Source: Bacteroidota bacterium
GTDB lineage: Bacteria; Bacteroidota; Bacteroidia; Chitinophagales; Chitinophagaceae
Direction: 5' to 3'
NCBI GenBank assembly: GCA_016868585.1
Contig: VGGR01000001.1
Location: forward strand, 1 to 64,000
Length of the DNA stretch: 64,000 nt
Position numbers and translations under genes: made by a program. Shown piece after piece: positions 25,915-33,570 of the stretch. Under the pieces are notes generated by a model. The model had not been told where the DNA came from. It did no database searches and worked only from the letters and a program-made list of their open reading frames with translations. Every line of letters starts with the position of its first letter. Position 1 is the stretch's first letter.

Positions 25915-27024
25915 TTAATCAACAAACAGCGCGGCTGCGATCCCATCCGCCAAACATTTCCCTTTGCGCGTTAGTTGTAAACTGTGGTTGGCAAGGGTCA
26001 AATGATCACTATTAATATAAGTAGCCGCGGCTTGTAAAATCGATTTTTCATAAGAGGCAACTTCAGATAGATTTAATCCAAGATCGGTACGCAGTGCGGT
26101 CATGATCTTTTCATTGGTCTGTTGTATTGCCGTCAATACTTCTTTTTCAAAGGGAATTTTATTTTCTTCAATTGCCTTAATATATATCGCATTGTTGGCA
26201 ATATTCCATTGGCGGGATTTACCATCAAAGGAATGGGCGGAGGGGCCGATTCCTATATACGACTTACCCTGCCAATAAGATTGATTGTGTTTGCTTTCCC
26301 ATCCGGGTTTTGCAAAATTTGAGATCTCGTAATGCCTGTATCCTGCCTGCTCCATCCATTCCATTAGTAATTCAAACTGAGCAGCCTGCTTATCCGGATC
26401 GGTGGATGATTCTTTTGCCAGTTTGATTTGTTTCTCCAATGGTGTTTTGGGCTCAACCGTAAGTGCGTAACAAGAAAGGTGAGGAACTCCCAGTTGCAAG
26501 GCTTGGTTTATATTTTTTTTCCAATCAATTGCATGCATATGCGGCAAACCATAAATTAAATCCAGGGTGCAATTTTCAAAATAGTGTAAGCAGTACTCCA
26601 ATGCCACCATTGCCTGCTTGGCGGTATGTGCTCTGTTCATCCATTTCAAATCGGCATCATTAAAACTTTGTATGCCAATACTCAATCTGTTTACGCCTGC
26701 GTCCTTCCATTTTTTTAACTGGTCAATGGTAATATCATCAGGGTTTACTTCCAGCGTAATTTCTGCAGCGGTATCAACGCCATGAACCTTTCGGATCGCT
26801 TTCAGGATATTTTCCAATTCAGTAATAGATAAGAGGCTGGGTGTTCCTCCGCCGAAGTAGATTGTTGCTATAGGTTGTTTTTGTAGGTATCCGGCTTGCA
26901 GGTTAATTTCTTTTTCTAAAGACTTTACTAATTGCTCTTTTAACCGCAGTGAAGTAGCAAAATGAAAATTGCAATAATGGCAAGCTTGTTTACAAAAGGG
27001 GATATGCAAATAAATTCCTGCCAA
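25915..27024 (-). CDS. hemW: Radical SAM haem chaperone HemW (coproporphyrinogen III oxidase-like)
   Basis: 369 residues. The radical-SAM motif is Cys11-x3-Cys15-x2-Cys18 in MAGIYLHIPFCKQACHYC. YFGGGTPSLL is the SAM-binding GGGTP. LSIGIQSFND and YEISNFAKPG follow as in HemW; the last block is the HemW signature. The start codon is TTG at 27024 (no ATG is available), and it fits the family's fixed N-terminus MAGIY(I/L)HIPFC. HemW hands haem to respiratory enzymes and is often misnamed HemN. The DUF4271 gene is divergent, with only 32 bp between the two starts. Confidence 0.93.
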   Translation of the reverse strand: MAGIYLHIPFCKQACHYCNFHFATSLRLKEQLVKSLEKEINLQAGYLQKQPIATIYFGGGTPSLLSITELENILKAIRKVHGVDTAAEITLEVNPDDITIDQLKKWKDAGVNRLSIGIQSFNDADLKWMNRAHTAKQAMVALEYCLHYFENCTLDLIYGLPHMHAIDWKKNINQALQLGVPHLSCYALTVEPKTPLEKQIKLAKESSTDPDKQAAQFELLMEWMEQAGYRHYEISNFAKPGWESKHNQSYWQGKSYIGIGPSAHSFDGKSRQWNIANNAIYIKAIEENKIPFEKEVLTAIQQTNEKIMTALRTDLGLNLSEVASYEKSILQAAATYINSDHLTLANHSLQLTRKGKCLADGIAAALFVD

Positions 27025-27043
27025 AACTTGAGAATTAAAAATT

Positions 27044-27051
27044 TAATTTTG
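27044..27051 (+). promoter_or_regulatory. TAnnTTTG -7 box upstream of the DUF4271 gene
   Basis: TAATTTTG matches the Bacteroidota -7 consensus. It ends five bases before the ATG at 27057 and overlaps an upstream in-frame GTG (27051), which argues for the ATG as start. Confidence 0.45.
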
Positions 27052-27056
27052 TGTCC

Positions 27057-27743
27057 ATGTTCGCGGAGCTCCTGCAAATATCGATACACCAGGCACAGGG
27101 AAAGGAAATACTTTTCTATGTATTAGTTGGATTATTTCTATTCTTGGCCATTATCCGGCAGTTGTTTCCCAAGTATTTTAATGACTTGTTTCGATTGTTC
27201 TTTGGTACCACGCTCAAGCAACGCCACCTCTCCGAACAGTTGGGGCAAACACCATTGCCTTCTTTATTGCTGAACCTATTTTTCTATATTTCAGCAGGAC
27301 TTTATCTCAGTTTCTGGCTGGAGCGTGTTCGGCTGAATCCTTTTGATTCCTTTTGGTGGCTGGTATTATATGTTATTGCCGTGTTGGTAATTGCCTATTT
27401 GGTCAAGTTTATCGCTTTGCAATTCATGGGTTGGCTATTTAAAGCAAGCGATGCAGCGGCTTCCTACATCTTCACTGTTTTCACCATCAACAAAATGGCG
27501 GGTATTTTTTTATGGCCCTTGTTAGTGCTGATGGCCTTTTCAACCGAGCAGGTGTATATTACAGCGCAGATCCTGTCATGGGTAGTATTAGCTGGACTAT
27601 TGCTATATAGAATTGGACTATCCTATCGGGTAGTGCGTAAGCAGATCCGTGTAAGCGGATTTCATTTTTTGCTCTATGTGGCGGGTTTTGAGATTGCGCC
27701 ATTGGTGGTGCTTTACAAGTTGTTTCTCTTGAATTTTAACTAA
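27057..27743 (+). CDS. DUF4271 integral membrane protein
   Basis: 228 residues from the ATG at 27057; the in-frame GTG two codons earlier lies inside the promoter box. Six or so TM helices are predicted (LFYVLVGLFLFLAIIRQLF, LLLNLFFYISAGLYLSFWL, WWLVLYVIAVLVIAYLVKF and others), with an early FNDLFRLFFGTTLKQRHL loop. This is a Bacteroidota-restricted family that is commonly found beside the uroporphyrinogen-III synthase gene, as here. Its role is not known; linkage to haem synthesis or to the type IX system nearby is suggestive only. Confidence 0.8.
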   Translation: MFAELLQISIHQAQGKEILFYVLVGLFLFLAIIRQLFPKYFNDLFRLFFGTTLKQRHLSEQLGQTPLPSLLLNLFFYISAGLYLSFWLERVRLNPFDSFWWLVLYVIAVLVIAYLVKFIALQFMGWLFKASDAAASYIFTVFTINKMAGIFLWPLLVLMAFSTEQVYITAQILSWVVLAGLLLYRIGLSYRVVRKQIRVSGFHFLLYVAGFEIAPLVVLYKLFLLNFN

Positions 27744-27758
27744 AAAAAGTTATTTTTG
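27729..27758 (+). promoter_or_regulatory. Bacteroidota-type promoter of hemD
   Basis: TTG at 27729-27731 (-33) and TATTTTTG at 27751-27758 (-7, exact TAnnTTTG) are separated by 19 bp, the expected spacing. The -33 element lies in the end of the DUF4271 gene. A start site near 27765 gives a leader of about 15 nt to the ATG at 27780 and rules out the in-frame TTG at 27756. Confidence 0.6.
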
Positions 27759-27779
27759 CACCCAATCAGCAGAGAATAT

Positions 27780-28577
27780 ATGCGTAGTAAAGGTGGAAAA
27801 AAGCAGTGCGTGGTAAGTGCCATCAAACATATTTTGATCACGCAACCTCGACCCGAAAGCGAAAAGTCTCCTTATTTTGAGCTGGAGAGAAAATACAGCG
27901 TTCAACTTTCTTTTTGCCCGCTGATCAGGTTAGAAGGTATTTCTGCCAAAGAATTTCGTCGTCAAAAAATTGGTATCGTTTCTTACTCGGCCATCATTTT
28001 CACAAGCCGTAATGCCATTGATCACTTTTTCCGTCTTTGTGAGGAAATGAAAATTGCCATTTCACAGGACACTAAATATTTCTGCATCACAGAGGCCGTA
28101 GCGCTTTATTTGCAAAAATTTATCCTGTATCGGAAGCGTAAAGTTTTTTATGGGGCTGATAGTTCCAATAAAGGGTTGCTCGACGTGATCAACAAACACA
28201 AGGCTAACCAAAAATTTCTTTATGTCTGCTCCGAAAATCAGCAGGATAACGAAATTGTAAACTTTCTTAAGGCTAATCAATGTGAGTTTGCGCTGGCCTT
28301 TATGTATCGCAGCCTGAGTTGTGATGTACAGCCCTTGTTTGAAAAGACTCACTTTGATGTGGTTTGTTTTTTTACTCCCAGTGGCATCAAGAGTTTGTTC
28401 GATAATTTTCCCGGGTTTCAGCAAAATGGTTTGGTGGTGGGTGCCTTTGGTGGTAATACCATCAGGGCCATTGAAGAGCGAGGTTTAAAGCTGGAAATAA
28501 CAGCCCCTACGCCCAAAATGCCCAGTATGGTGGCCGCCCTGGATCATTTTTTGGCAACCACGCTTGGTAAAAAATAG
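27780..28577 (+). CDS. hemD: Uroporphyrinogen-III synthase
   Basis: 265 residues from the ATG at 27780, chosen because the promoter box covers the upstream TTG. The HemD fold shows as two alpha/beta lobes: HILITQPRPESEKSPY at the start, AIIFTSRNAIDHFFRL (the FTSxNAV motif), FLYVCSENQQDNEIVNFL in the hinge, and VCFFTPSGIKSLFDNF with VVGAFGGNTIRAIEERGL at the end. It cyclises hydroxymethylbilane in tetrapyrrole synthesis. The divergence typical of the family makes the name moderately firm. It precedes gldKLMN by about 250 bp. Confidence 0.82.
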   Translation: MRSKGGKKQCVVSAIKHILITQPRPESEKSPYFELERKYSVQLSFCPLIRLEGISAKEFRRQKIGIVSYSAIIFTSRNAIDHFFRLCEEMKIAISQDTKYFCITEAVALYLQKFILYRKRKVFYGADSSNKGLLDVINKHKANQKFLYVCSENQQDNEIVNFLKANQCEFALAFMYRSLSCDVQPLFEKTHFDVVCFFTPSGIKSLFDNFPGFQQNGLVVGAFGGNTIRAIEERGLKLEITAPTPKMPSMVAALDHFLATTLGKK

Positions 28578-28641
28578 TATTCTTCCAATTACTTTTCAGC
28601 AGACGACGAGGTGATTATCAAGGTTTTTCATTGACTTTCAC

Positions 28642-28675
28642 GGCTTTGAACCGCCCGGGATGGGGTTAAAAAGCC
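28642..28675. promoter_or_regulatory. Imperfect hairpin between hemD and gldK
   Basis: GGCTTT (28642-28647) pairs with AAAGCC (28670-28675) and AACC (28649-28652) with GGTT (28664-28667), around a GC-rich loop. No T-run follows, so it is not a standard terminator. It lies in the 253-bp gap before gldK, which otherwise contains no gene. Confidence 0.3.
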
Positions 28676-28751
28676 AACAAATAGTTAAAATCCCTGAAAA
28701 TTCCATAATAAGAGTGATTATCTGACGTTTATGACCAAGGAGCTAATTTAC

Positions 28752-28810
28752 TGAGGACTGAAAATTCCCTTAAAACTACCCAAGAGTAAGTCCTCAAAGC
28801 ATTATATTTG
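28752..28810 (+). promoter_or_regulatory. gldK promoter box with an adjacent 8-bp inverted repeat
   Basis: TATATTTG (28803-28810) is an exact -7 box placed 20 bp before the gldK ATG. Directly upstream lies an inverted repeat, TGAGGACT (28752-28759) with AGTCCTCA (28789-28796), whose right arm ends six bases before the box. This is a fair position for an activator or repressor site that controls the secretion-motor operon. Confidence 0.5.
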
Positions 28811-28830
28811 TTGCCACCCTTTTTAAGTGT

Positions 28831-30132
28831 ATGAAAATGAAGAATCTTTTTTATTTGTTCCTGGTCCTTTTTAGCCCGGTTTTATTAACCGGTTGCGGGA
28901 TTTTGGGCGGTAAGAAAAAAAGTAACGGCGCGATGGTCAATGACGGTATGCTACGTGGTGTTTCCGCGGGCTCCCGTTACGAACTTCCTCGTCCTCCCGG
29001 CATGGTTTATATCCCGCAGGGTAATTTCCATATGGGTCCCAACGATGAGGATCCGGCCTATGCTTTCAGTGCCAGAAACCGCTCCATTTCCATTTCTGGA
29101 TTTTGGATGGATCGAACTGAGATCACCAACAATGAATATCGTCAGTTTGTGCATTGGGTGCGCGACTCTGTAGTAGCACGCAAAATGGGATATGTAAAAG
29201 CAGGTCCTGATGGCGAAGAGTATGTGGACTGGGTTAAAGTAAGAACACTCAAATGGAGCGATCCGCGAGTGATGGAGCAACTCAGTAGTACCGACATCAT
29301 CCTTCCTCCCAATGACCGCATTTTTGGAAAAAAAGCAGTAGATCCTTCCAAGATCATATATCACTCTGAGGTTTTTGATTTGCGTGATGCAGCCAAGCGC
29401 GAAAATGCCGGTAAGCCTCGTTCTGCCTTTATTGTAAAAAAAGATACGCCCATTTACCCCGATACCTTGGTTTGGATTCGTGACTTTTCTTATTCGTATA
29501 ACGAACCTATGACCAAGCGTTACTTCATGCATCCTTCTTTTGGAGATTATCCGGTAGTAGGGGTGAGCTGGAAGCAAGCATTTGCTTTTTGCGAGTGGAG
29601 AACCCATTACTTGAATGTATATCTCGATGCTAAGAAGCGGCCGCAGGAATCTGATTTTCGTCTGCCTACCGAGGCACAATGGGAATATGCGGCACGGGGT
29701 GGTCGCTCTCAAACCATGTATCCATGGGGTAACTATTACCCACGTAATAAGAAGGGTTGTTTGATGGCCAACTTCAAATCTGGTCGTGGAAACTATTCAG
29801 ATGATGGAGGATTTTATACCGTACGCGCCGACAGTTACTGGCCGAATGATTTTGGTCTGTATTGCATGGCTGGAAACGTAGCCGAGTGGACTTCCACTAT
29901 CTACTACGAAGGGCGTAACAATTTTCAGCACGATATTAACCCGGATGTCCGTTGGAATGCAAAAGGTGATGACCCCCCCCTGATGAAACGTAAGATCATC
30001 AGAGGCGGCAGCTGGAAAGATGTGGCTTACTTCATGCAGAATGGAACTGCCACCTATGAATACCAGGACTCTACAAAATCTTATATTGGATTTCGTTGCG
30101 TAATTGATCTTCCTGCATCTTCAATGAAATAA
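28831..30132 (+). CDS. gldK: Type IX secretion/gliding lipoprotein GldK
   Basis: 433 residues. Lipoprotein signal with lipobox LLTGC (Cys22). The rest is an FGE-sulfatase/formylglycine-generating-type fold: MVYIPQGNFHMG, GFWMDRTEITNNEYRQFV, FRLPTEAQWEYAARGG, AGNVAEWTSTIYY, IRGGSWKD and YIGFRCV. Such GldK/PorK lipoproteins form the outer-membrane-associated ring of the T9SS with GldN and lack enzyme activity. Order and strand with gldL, gldM and gldN confirm the identity. A run of eight C residues near 29974-29981 is a possible sequencing trouble spot, but the frame stays open across it. Confidence 0.95.
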   Translation: MKMKNLFYLFLVLFSPVLLTGCGILGGKKKSNGAMVNDGMLRGVSAGSRYELPRPPGMVYIPQGNFHMGPNDEDPAYAFSARNRSISISGFWMDRTEITNNEYRQFVHWVRDSVVARKMGYVKAGPDGEEYVDWVKVRTLKWSDPRVMEQLSSTDIILPPNDRIFGKKAVDPSKIIYHSEVFDLRDAAKRENAGKPRSAFIVKKDTPIYPDTLVWIRDFSYSYNEPMTKRYFMHPSFGDYPVVGVSWKQAFAFCEWRTHYLNVYLDAKKRPQESDFRLPTEAQWEYAARGGRSQTMYPWGNYYPRNKKGCLMANFKSGRGNYSDDGGFYTVRADSYWPNDFGLYCMAGNVAEWTSTIYYEGRNNFQHDINPDVRWNAKGDDPPLMKRKIIRGGSWKDVAYFMQNGTATYEYQDSTKSYIGFRCVIDLPASSMK

Positions 30133-30174
30133 TTTTCAATACTTATTAACCAATCATAATCTAAAGCTCAACAC

Positions 30175-30924
30175 ATGGCAGCAGCTATTCCTTCCAAAGT
30201 CAGTAAATGGGTAGACGTAGGTGTATCCTTTGGTGCATCACTTGTAATCTGGGGGGCACTTCGTAAAATTATTCACGCGAGTGATGCGGACTTCTGGCTT
30301 TGGATCGGTCTGACTACCGAGGCCTTGATCTTTGCAGCGTATGGTGTGTTGTATATGAAATATCCTCCGGTAAAAGATGCTACACATGATGAAGAGCAAT
30401 TCACTGTAGCAGGTAAGATGGAAAATATGATGAAAGACGCTGAGATCAACCAGGAAGTTTTGAAAAAACTGGGAGATAGTTTCAAGCAGTTGACTACTTC
30501 AGTCTCCAATATTGGTACTGTTGCAGATGCAGCGGCTGCCAGCACTGAATTCGCTACTAAAACAAGGTCAGTTGCGGCTGAATTAGATAAAGTAAAGAAT
30601 GCGTATTCCGCTGCTGCTGATTCAGCAGTTGCTTTCAATACCGCCACAGAAGGGGCACGTCATTTCCATGAGCAAATTCAAGTGTTGACCAAAAATCTTT
30701 CTTCAGTCAATACTATTTACGAATTGGAATTGGCTGAGAGCAACAATCATCTGAAGGCTTTGAACAAGTTTTATGGAAAATTAGCAGAAGCCTCTGATGC
30801 CATGGGCAACAGCACGGAAGATGCGAAGCGTGTTCAGGAACAAATTGGTGCTTTGGCGCAAAACCTCGGGCAATTGAACAATATATATGGCAGCATGCTT
30901 ACAGCAATGCAAGGTCGCCAGTAA
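30175..30924 (+). CDS. gldL: Gliding motility/T9SS inner-membrane motor protein GldL
   Basis: 249 residues. Two N-terminal TM helices (about 13-32 and 42-60) are followed by a long cytoplasmic helical tail (NMMKDAEINQEVLKKLGDSF...). Glu49 sits in the second helix (GLTTEALIFAAYG), the position of the known GldL proton-channel glutamate. GldL forms a pentameric stator around a GldM dimer and turns proton flow into rotation and secretion. The tail repeats (two segments with EGARHFHEQIQVLTKNL and EDAKRVQEQIGALAQNL) look like an internal duplication. Confidence 0.96.
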   Translation: MAAAIPSKVSKWVDVGVSFGASLVIWGALRKIIHASDADFWLWIGLTTEALIFAAYGVLYMKYPPVKDATHDEEQFTVAGKMENMMKDAEINQEVLKKLGDSFKQLTTSVSNIGTVADAAAASTEFATKTRSVAAELDKVKNAYSAAADSAVAFNTATEGARHFHEQIQVLTKNLSSVNTIYELELAESNNHLKALNKFYGKLAEASDAMGNSTEDAKRVQEQIGALAQNLGQLNNIYGSMLTAMQGRQ

Positions 30925-30970
30925 GAAAAACAGGATTAACCCATTCCTAACCAATTAAAGTTGCGCTTAC

Positions 30971-32488
30971 ATGGCATTACCTAAGGAACCACGGCAGAAG
31001 ATGATCAATATCATGTATCTGGTATTGACCGCGCTGCTGGCTATCAACATATCTACCGAGATTCTGAATGCGTTCAAAACTATCAATGAAAGCTTGGAGA
31101 AAACCAACGCGACCGTTAACGCTTCTACCTCGCAGATCATGGCTTCACTTACTCAAAAATTAAATGACCCTGCTACCCGTGATCGCGCAATTATTTGGAA
31201 ACCCAAAGCTGATCAGGTTGCAGGGTATGCAAACGAAACCTACGATTATATCGACTCACTGAAAAAAGAAATCGTAGCGGCTTCTACTTCAGGTGGTCAA
31301 TTAAAAGAAGGCGATCAAAACAATACAACGCGTATCCTGGTAAAAGAAGGAAAAGGAAAGCAGTTGTTGGAAATGCTCAAGAAATACAAGGGCAATGTGT
31401 TGGGGACTGATTCACTGATCAACAAGGAATTTGCTAAGGATTTTGATGTGCACCTGGACCCTCCAAAATCACAGACCTCAAATAAAAGAACCTGGGAAGA
31501 GGCCTACTTCTATATGTCTCCCACGGTGGGTGCGCTAAGTATTTTGAGTAAGTTTCAGAGTGACGTTCGTGCTTCAGCAAATAAAGTAATTAACTTCTGT
31601 CACAAGAAGGTTGGGGAAGTGGAAGTAGTATTTGACTCGTATGCTGCAATTGTGGGCCAGAATTCTAATTACCTGATGCCTGGTCAGAAAATTGAAATCA
31701 AGGCGGGTATCGGTGCTTTTAGTAAAGAGGCAAAACCTATTATTACAATTGGAGGTGCTGTAGTGCCTATTGGAGAGGAAGGATTTGCGTTGAAAGAGTT
31801 GGATGGCGGTTCTGTAGGACCTCATACCATTCTTGTAACGATCTCGTACACTAACCAAAATACGAACAAGCAAGAACGCAAAGAAGTGAAAGTGGAGTAC
31901 ATAGTGGGTCAACCCAATGCTTCTGTTGGATTGGATAAGATGAACGTGCTTTACATCGGCGTACCAAACCCTGTAACAGTAGCTGCAAGTGGTGGTGGAG
32001 ATGATCGTGTGAAAGTTAGTATTACGGGAGGCGGTGGTTCATTGGTGAAAAAAGGTCCTGGTAAGTATGATGCATTTGTGAGCAGTGTTACGGATGAGTG
32101 CGTTATGAACATTGATATCGACGGGAAGGCTTCTTCTTTCAACTTCCGTGTTCGTACTATACCTGAAGCGCAAGCTTACGTGGGTGGACAGCCCAGCGGT
32201 GCCAATATCAATGCCGGTTCATTCCGCGCACAGGGCGGGGTGGGTGCGGGTATTAAAAACTTCCCTTTTGAATTGGAATATGATGTGATCAGTTTTGTAT
32301 TTACTTGTGATACGGACGATGATATTGTTTCTATTCCTAATCAGGGTGCCGCTTTCTCTTCACAAGCGCGTACTGCTATTAATCAGTATGTACGGGCCGG
32401 TAGAATGGTAACCATTGATGATATCCGTGTAAAAGGTCCCGACGGTCGTACCAACAAAGCGCCTTCGCTGGTTTACTATATCAAATAA
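30971..32488 (+). CDS. gldM: Gliding motility/T9SS motor shaft protein GldM
   Basis: 505 residues. One N-terminal TM helix (about 11-30, MINIMYLVLTALLAINISTE) with Arg8 before it and a Glu in it matches GldM, in which these residues gate the proton path with GldL. The periplasmic part holds a helical D1 domain and three Ig-like domains up to the C-terminus (QPNASVGLDKMNVLYIGVPN at about D3). The shaft spans the periplasm to the GldK/GldN ring. A 46-bp gap separates it from gldL and a 7-bp gap from gldN. Confidence 0.96.
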   Translation: MALPKEPRQKMINIMYLVLTALLAINISTEILNAFKTINESLEKTNATVNASTSQIMASLTQKLNDPATRDRAIIWKPKADQVAGYANETYDYIDSLKKEIVAASTSGGQLKEGDQNNTTRILVKEGKGKQLLEMLKKYKGNVLGTDSLINKEFAKDFDVHLDPPKSQTSNKRTWEEAYFYMSPTVGALSILSKFQSDVRASANKVINFCHKKVGEVEVVFDSYAAIVGQNSNYLMPGQKIEIKAGIGAFSKEAKPIITIGGAVVPIGEEGFALKELDGGSVGPHTILVTISYTNQNTNKQERKEVKVEYIVGQPNASVGLDKMNVLYIGVPNPVTVAASGGGDDRVKVSITGGGGSLVKKGPGKYDAFVSSVTDECVMNIDIDGKASSFNFRVRTIPEAQAYVGGQPSGANINAGSFRAQGGVGAGIKNFPFELEYDVISFVFTCDTDDDIVSIPNQGAAFSSQARTAINQYVRAGRMVTIDDIRVKGPDGRTNKAPSLVYYIK

Positions 32489-32495
32489 TTGAATT

Positions 32496-33518
32496 ATGAA
32501 TTTGAAATCTTTATCCTGGATCTTGTGTATGGTAACATTGCTGGTGGCTGTTGAGGCTAGTGGCCAGCGTACGCCACGTCGTCGTGCAGGTGCTCCTGCT
32601 ACCACGCAGCCTGAGGTTACGCCTACGCCTGCTCCTACACAGGACACTACGCCCACTACACAACCGGTAAATATTTACGCGAACATGCCGTTCGAGTATG
32701 ATACGGTTACGGCTGATAATTCTGCCCGTCGTTCTTTGCGTCAGGAAAACGCCTATGATAAGAGCAATCTTACACAACGGACACCGCTTCCTTATGAGCA
32801 TCTCCGTTGGGATGATGCATTCTATGCAGAAAAAGTATGGCGAGAGTTGGATCTGCGCGAGAAGATGAATAAGACGTTTGTGTTTGAGTCCATGGAAGAC
32901 AACGGTAGCCAGATATTTGTAAACATGTTGATGCGTGCCGTATTAACTGGAGAGGTTACTGCATTTTCTGACGATCGTTTCACTACTCCCCTTACCACCA
33001 GTGCGGTTCAGCAATTAGTGGCTGGTAGCTTGGATACGGTTCCAAAATATGATATAAGGCAGATTGATAAGGTGATTGGATATGTGGTTACCCGCAAATC
33101 TTTTGATCCTAAAGAAATCAATAAGATCCGCCTTAGAGAAGAGTGGGTGTTTGATCGGGAGTCTAGCCGGATGCATGTTCGTATTATGGGTTTGGGGTTG
33201 CTCAAAACTGAGTTTTTTCCTAACACCACAAAAGAGCGTGGTACTTCTGCTTTATTGTGGGTGTATTATCCTGATTTGCGTCCTATGTTGGCTAAATCAG
33301 AAGTATATAATCCCAAGAACATGGGTCAGAACAGAATGACCTGGGAAGAACTTTTTGAAAGCCGCATGTTCAGCAGCTACATCGTAAAGTCCTCATTGGA
33401 CAATCCTCAAAACAAATTGATTCGTAACTATATAAAGGATCCTATCCTGCAATTGCTCGAGGGGGAGAATATCAAAGAGAAGATCTTCAATTTTGAACAG
33501 GATCTTTGGTCTTATTGA
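32496..33518 (+). CDS. gldN: Gliding motility/T9SS ring protein GldN
   Basis: 340 residues. Signal peptide about 1-22 (ends VEASGQ). A proline/threonine-rich linker (TTQPEVTPTPAPTQDTTPTT, residues about 36-55) precedes the conserved GldN core: YEHLRWDDAFYAEKVWRELD, INKIRLREEWVFDRESSRM and ALLWVYYPDLRPMLAK. It is the periplasmic partner of GldK in the ring. It ends the operon and is followed by a strong terminator. The length of the PT linker varies among species. Confidence 0.95.
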   Translation: MNLKSLSWILCMVTLLVAVEASGQRTPRRRAGAPATTQPEVTPTPAPTQDTTPTTQPVNIYANMPFEYDTVTADNSARRSLRQENAYDKSNLTQRTPLPYEHLRWDDAFYAEKVWRELDLREKMNKTFVFESMEDNGSQIFVNMLMRAVLTGEVTAFSDDRFTTPLTTSAVQQLVAGSLDTVPKYDIRQIDKVIGYVVTRKSFDPKEINKIRLREEWVFDRESSRMHVRIMGLGLLKTEFFPNTTKERGTSALLWVYYPDLRPMLAKSEVYNPKNMGQNRMTWEELFESRMFSSYIVKSSLDNPQNKLIRNYIKDPILQLLEGENIKEKIFNFEQDLWSY

Positions 33519-33546
33519 TCTGTGCTGATTGCTTCAAAAACTTTTT

Positions 33547-33570
33547 AAAGCCCCGTTTGGGGCTTTTTTT
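33547..33570 (+). terminator. Intrinsic terminator of the gldKLMN operon
   Basis: Stem AAAGCCCC (33547-33554) pairs with GGGGCTTT (33559-33566) around GTTT, and the T-run continues to 33570. It lies 28 bp after the gldN stop and ends on the uvrC stop codon, which is read from the other side. The hairpin is also seen in reverse, so it may end uvrC transcripts weakly. Confidence 0.85.

Noticed and set aside
27051-27056. GTG start for the DUF4271 gene.
   Set aside because: The GTG overlaps the -7 box TAATTTTG, so it would lie before or at the transcription start. The ATG at 27057 is preferred.
29974-29981. Run of eight C bases in gldK suggesting a phase-variation tract.
   Set aside because: The reading frame is intact through the run and T9SS motor genes are not known to be phase-variable. 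It is more likely a local homopolymer. Read-level length variation would change this view.
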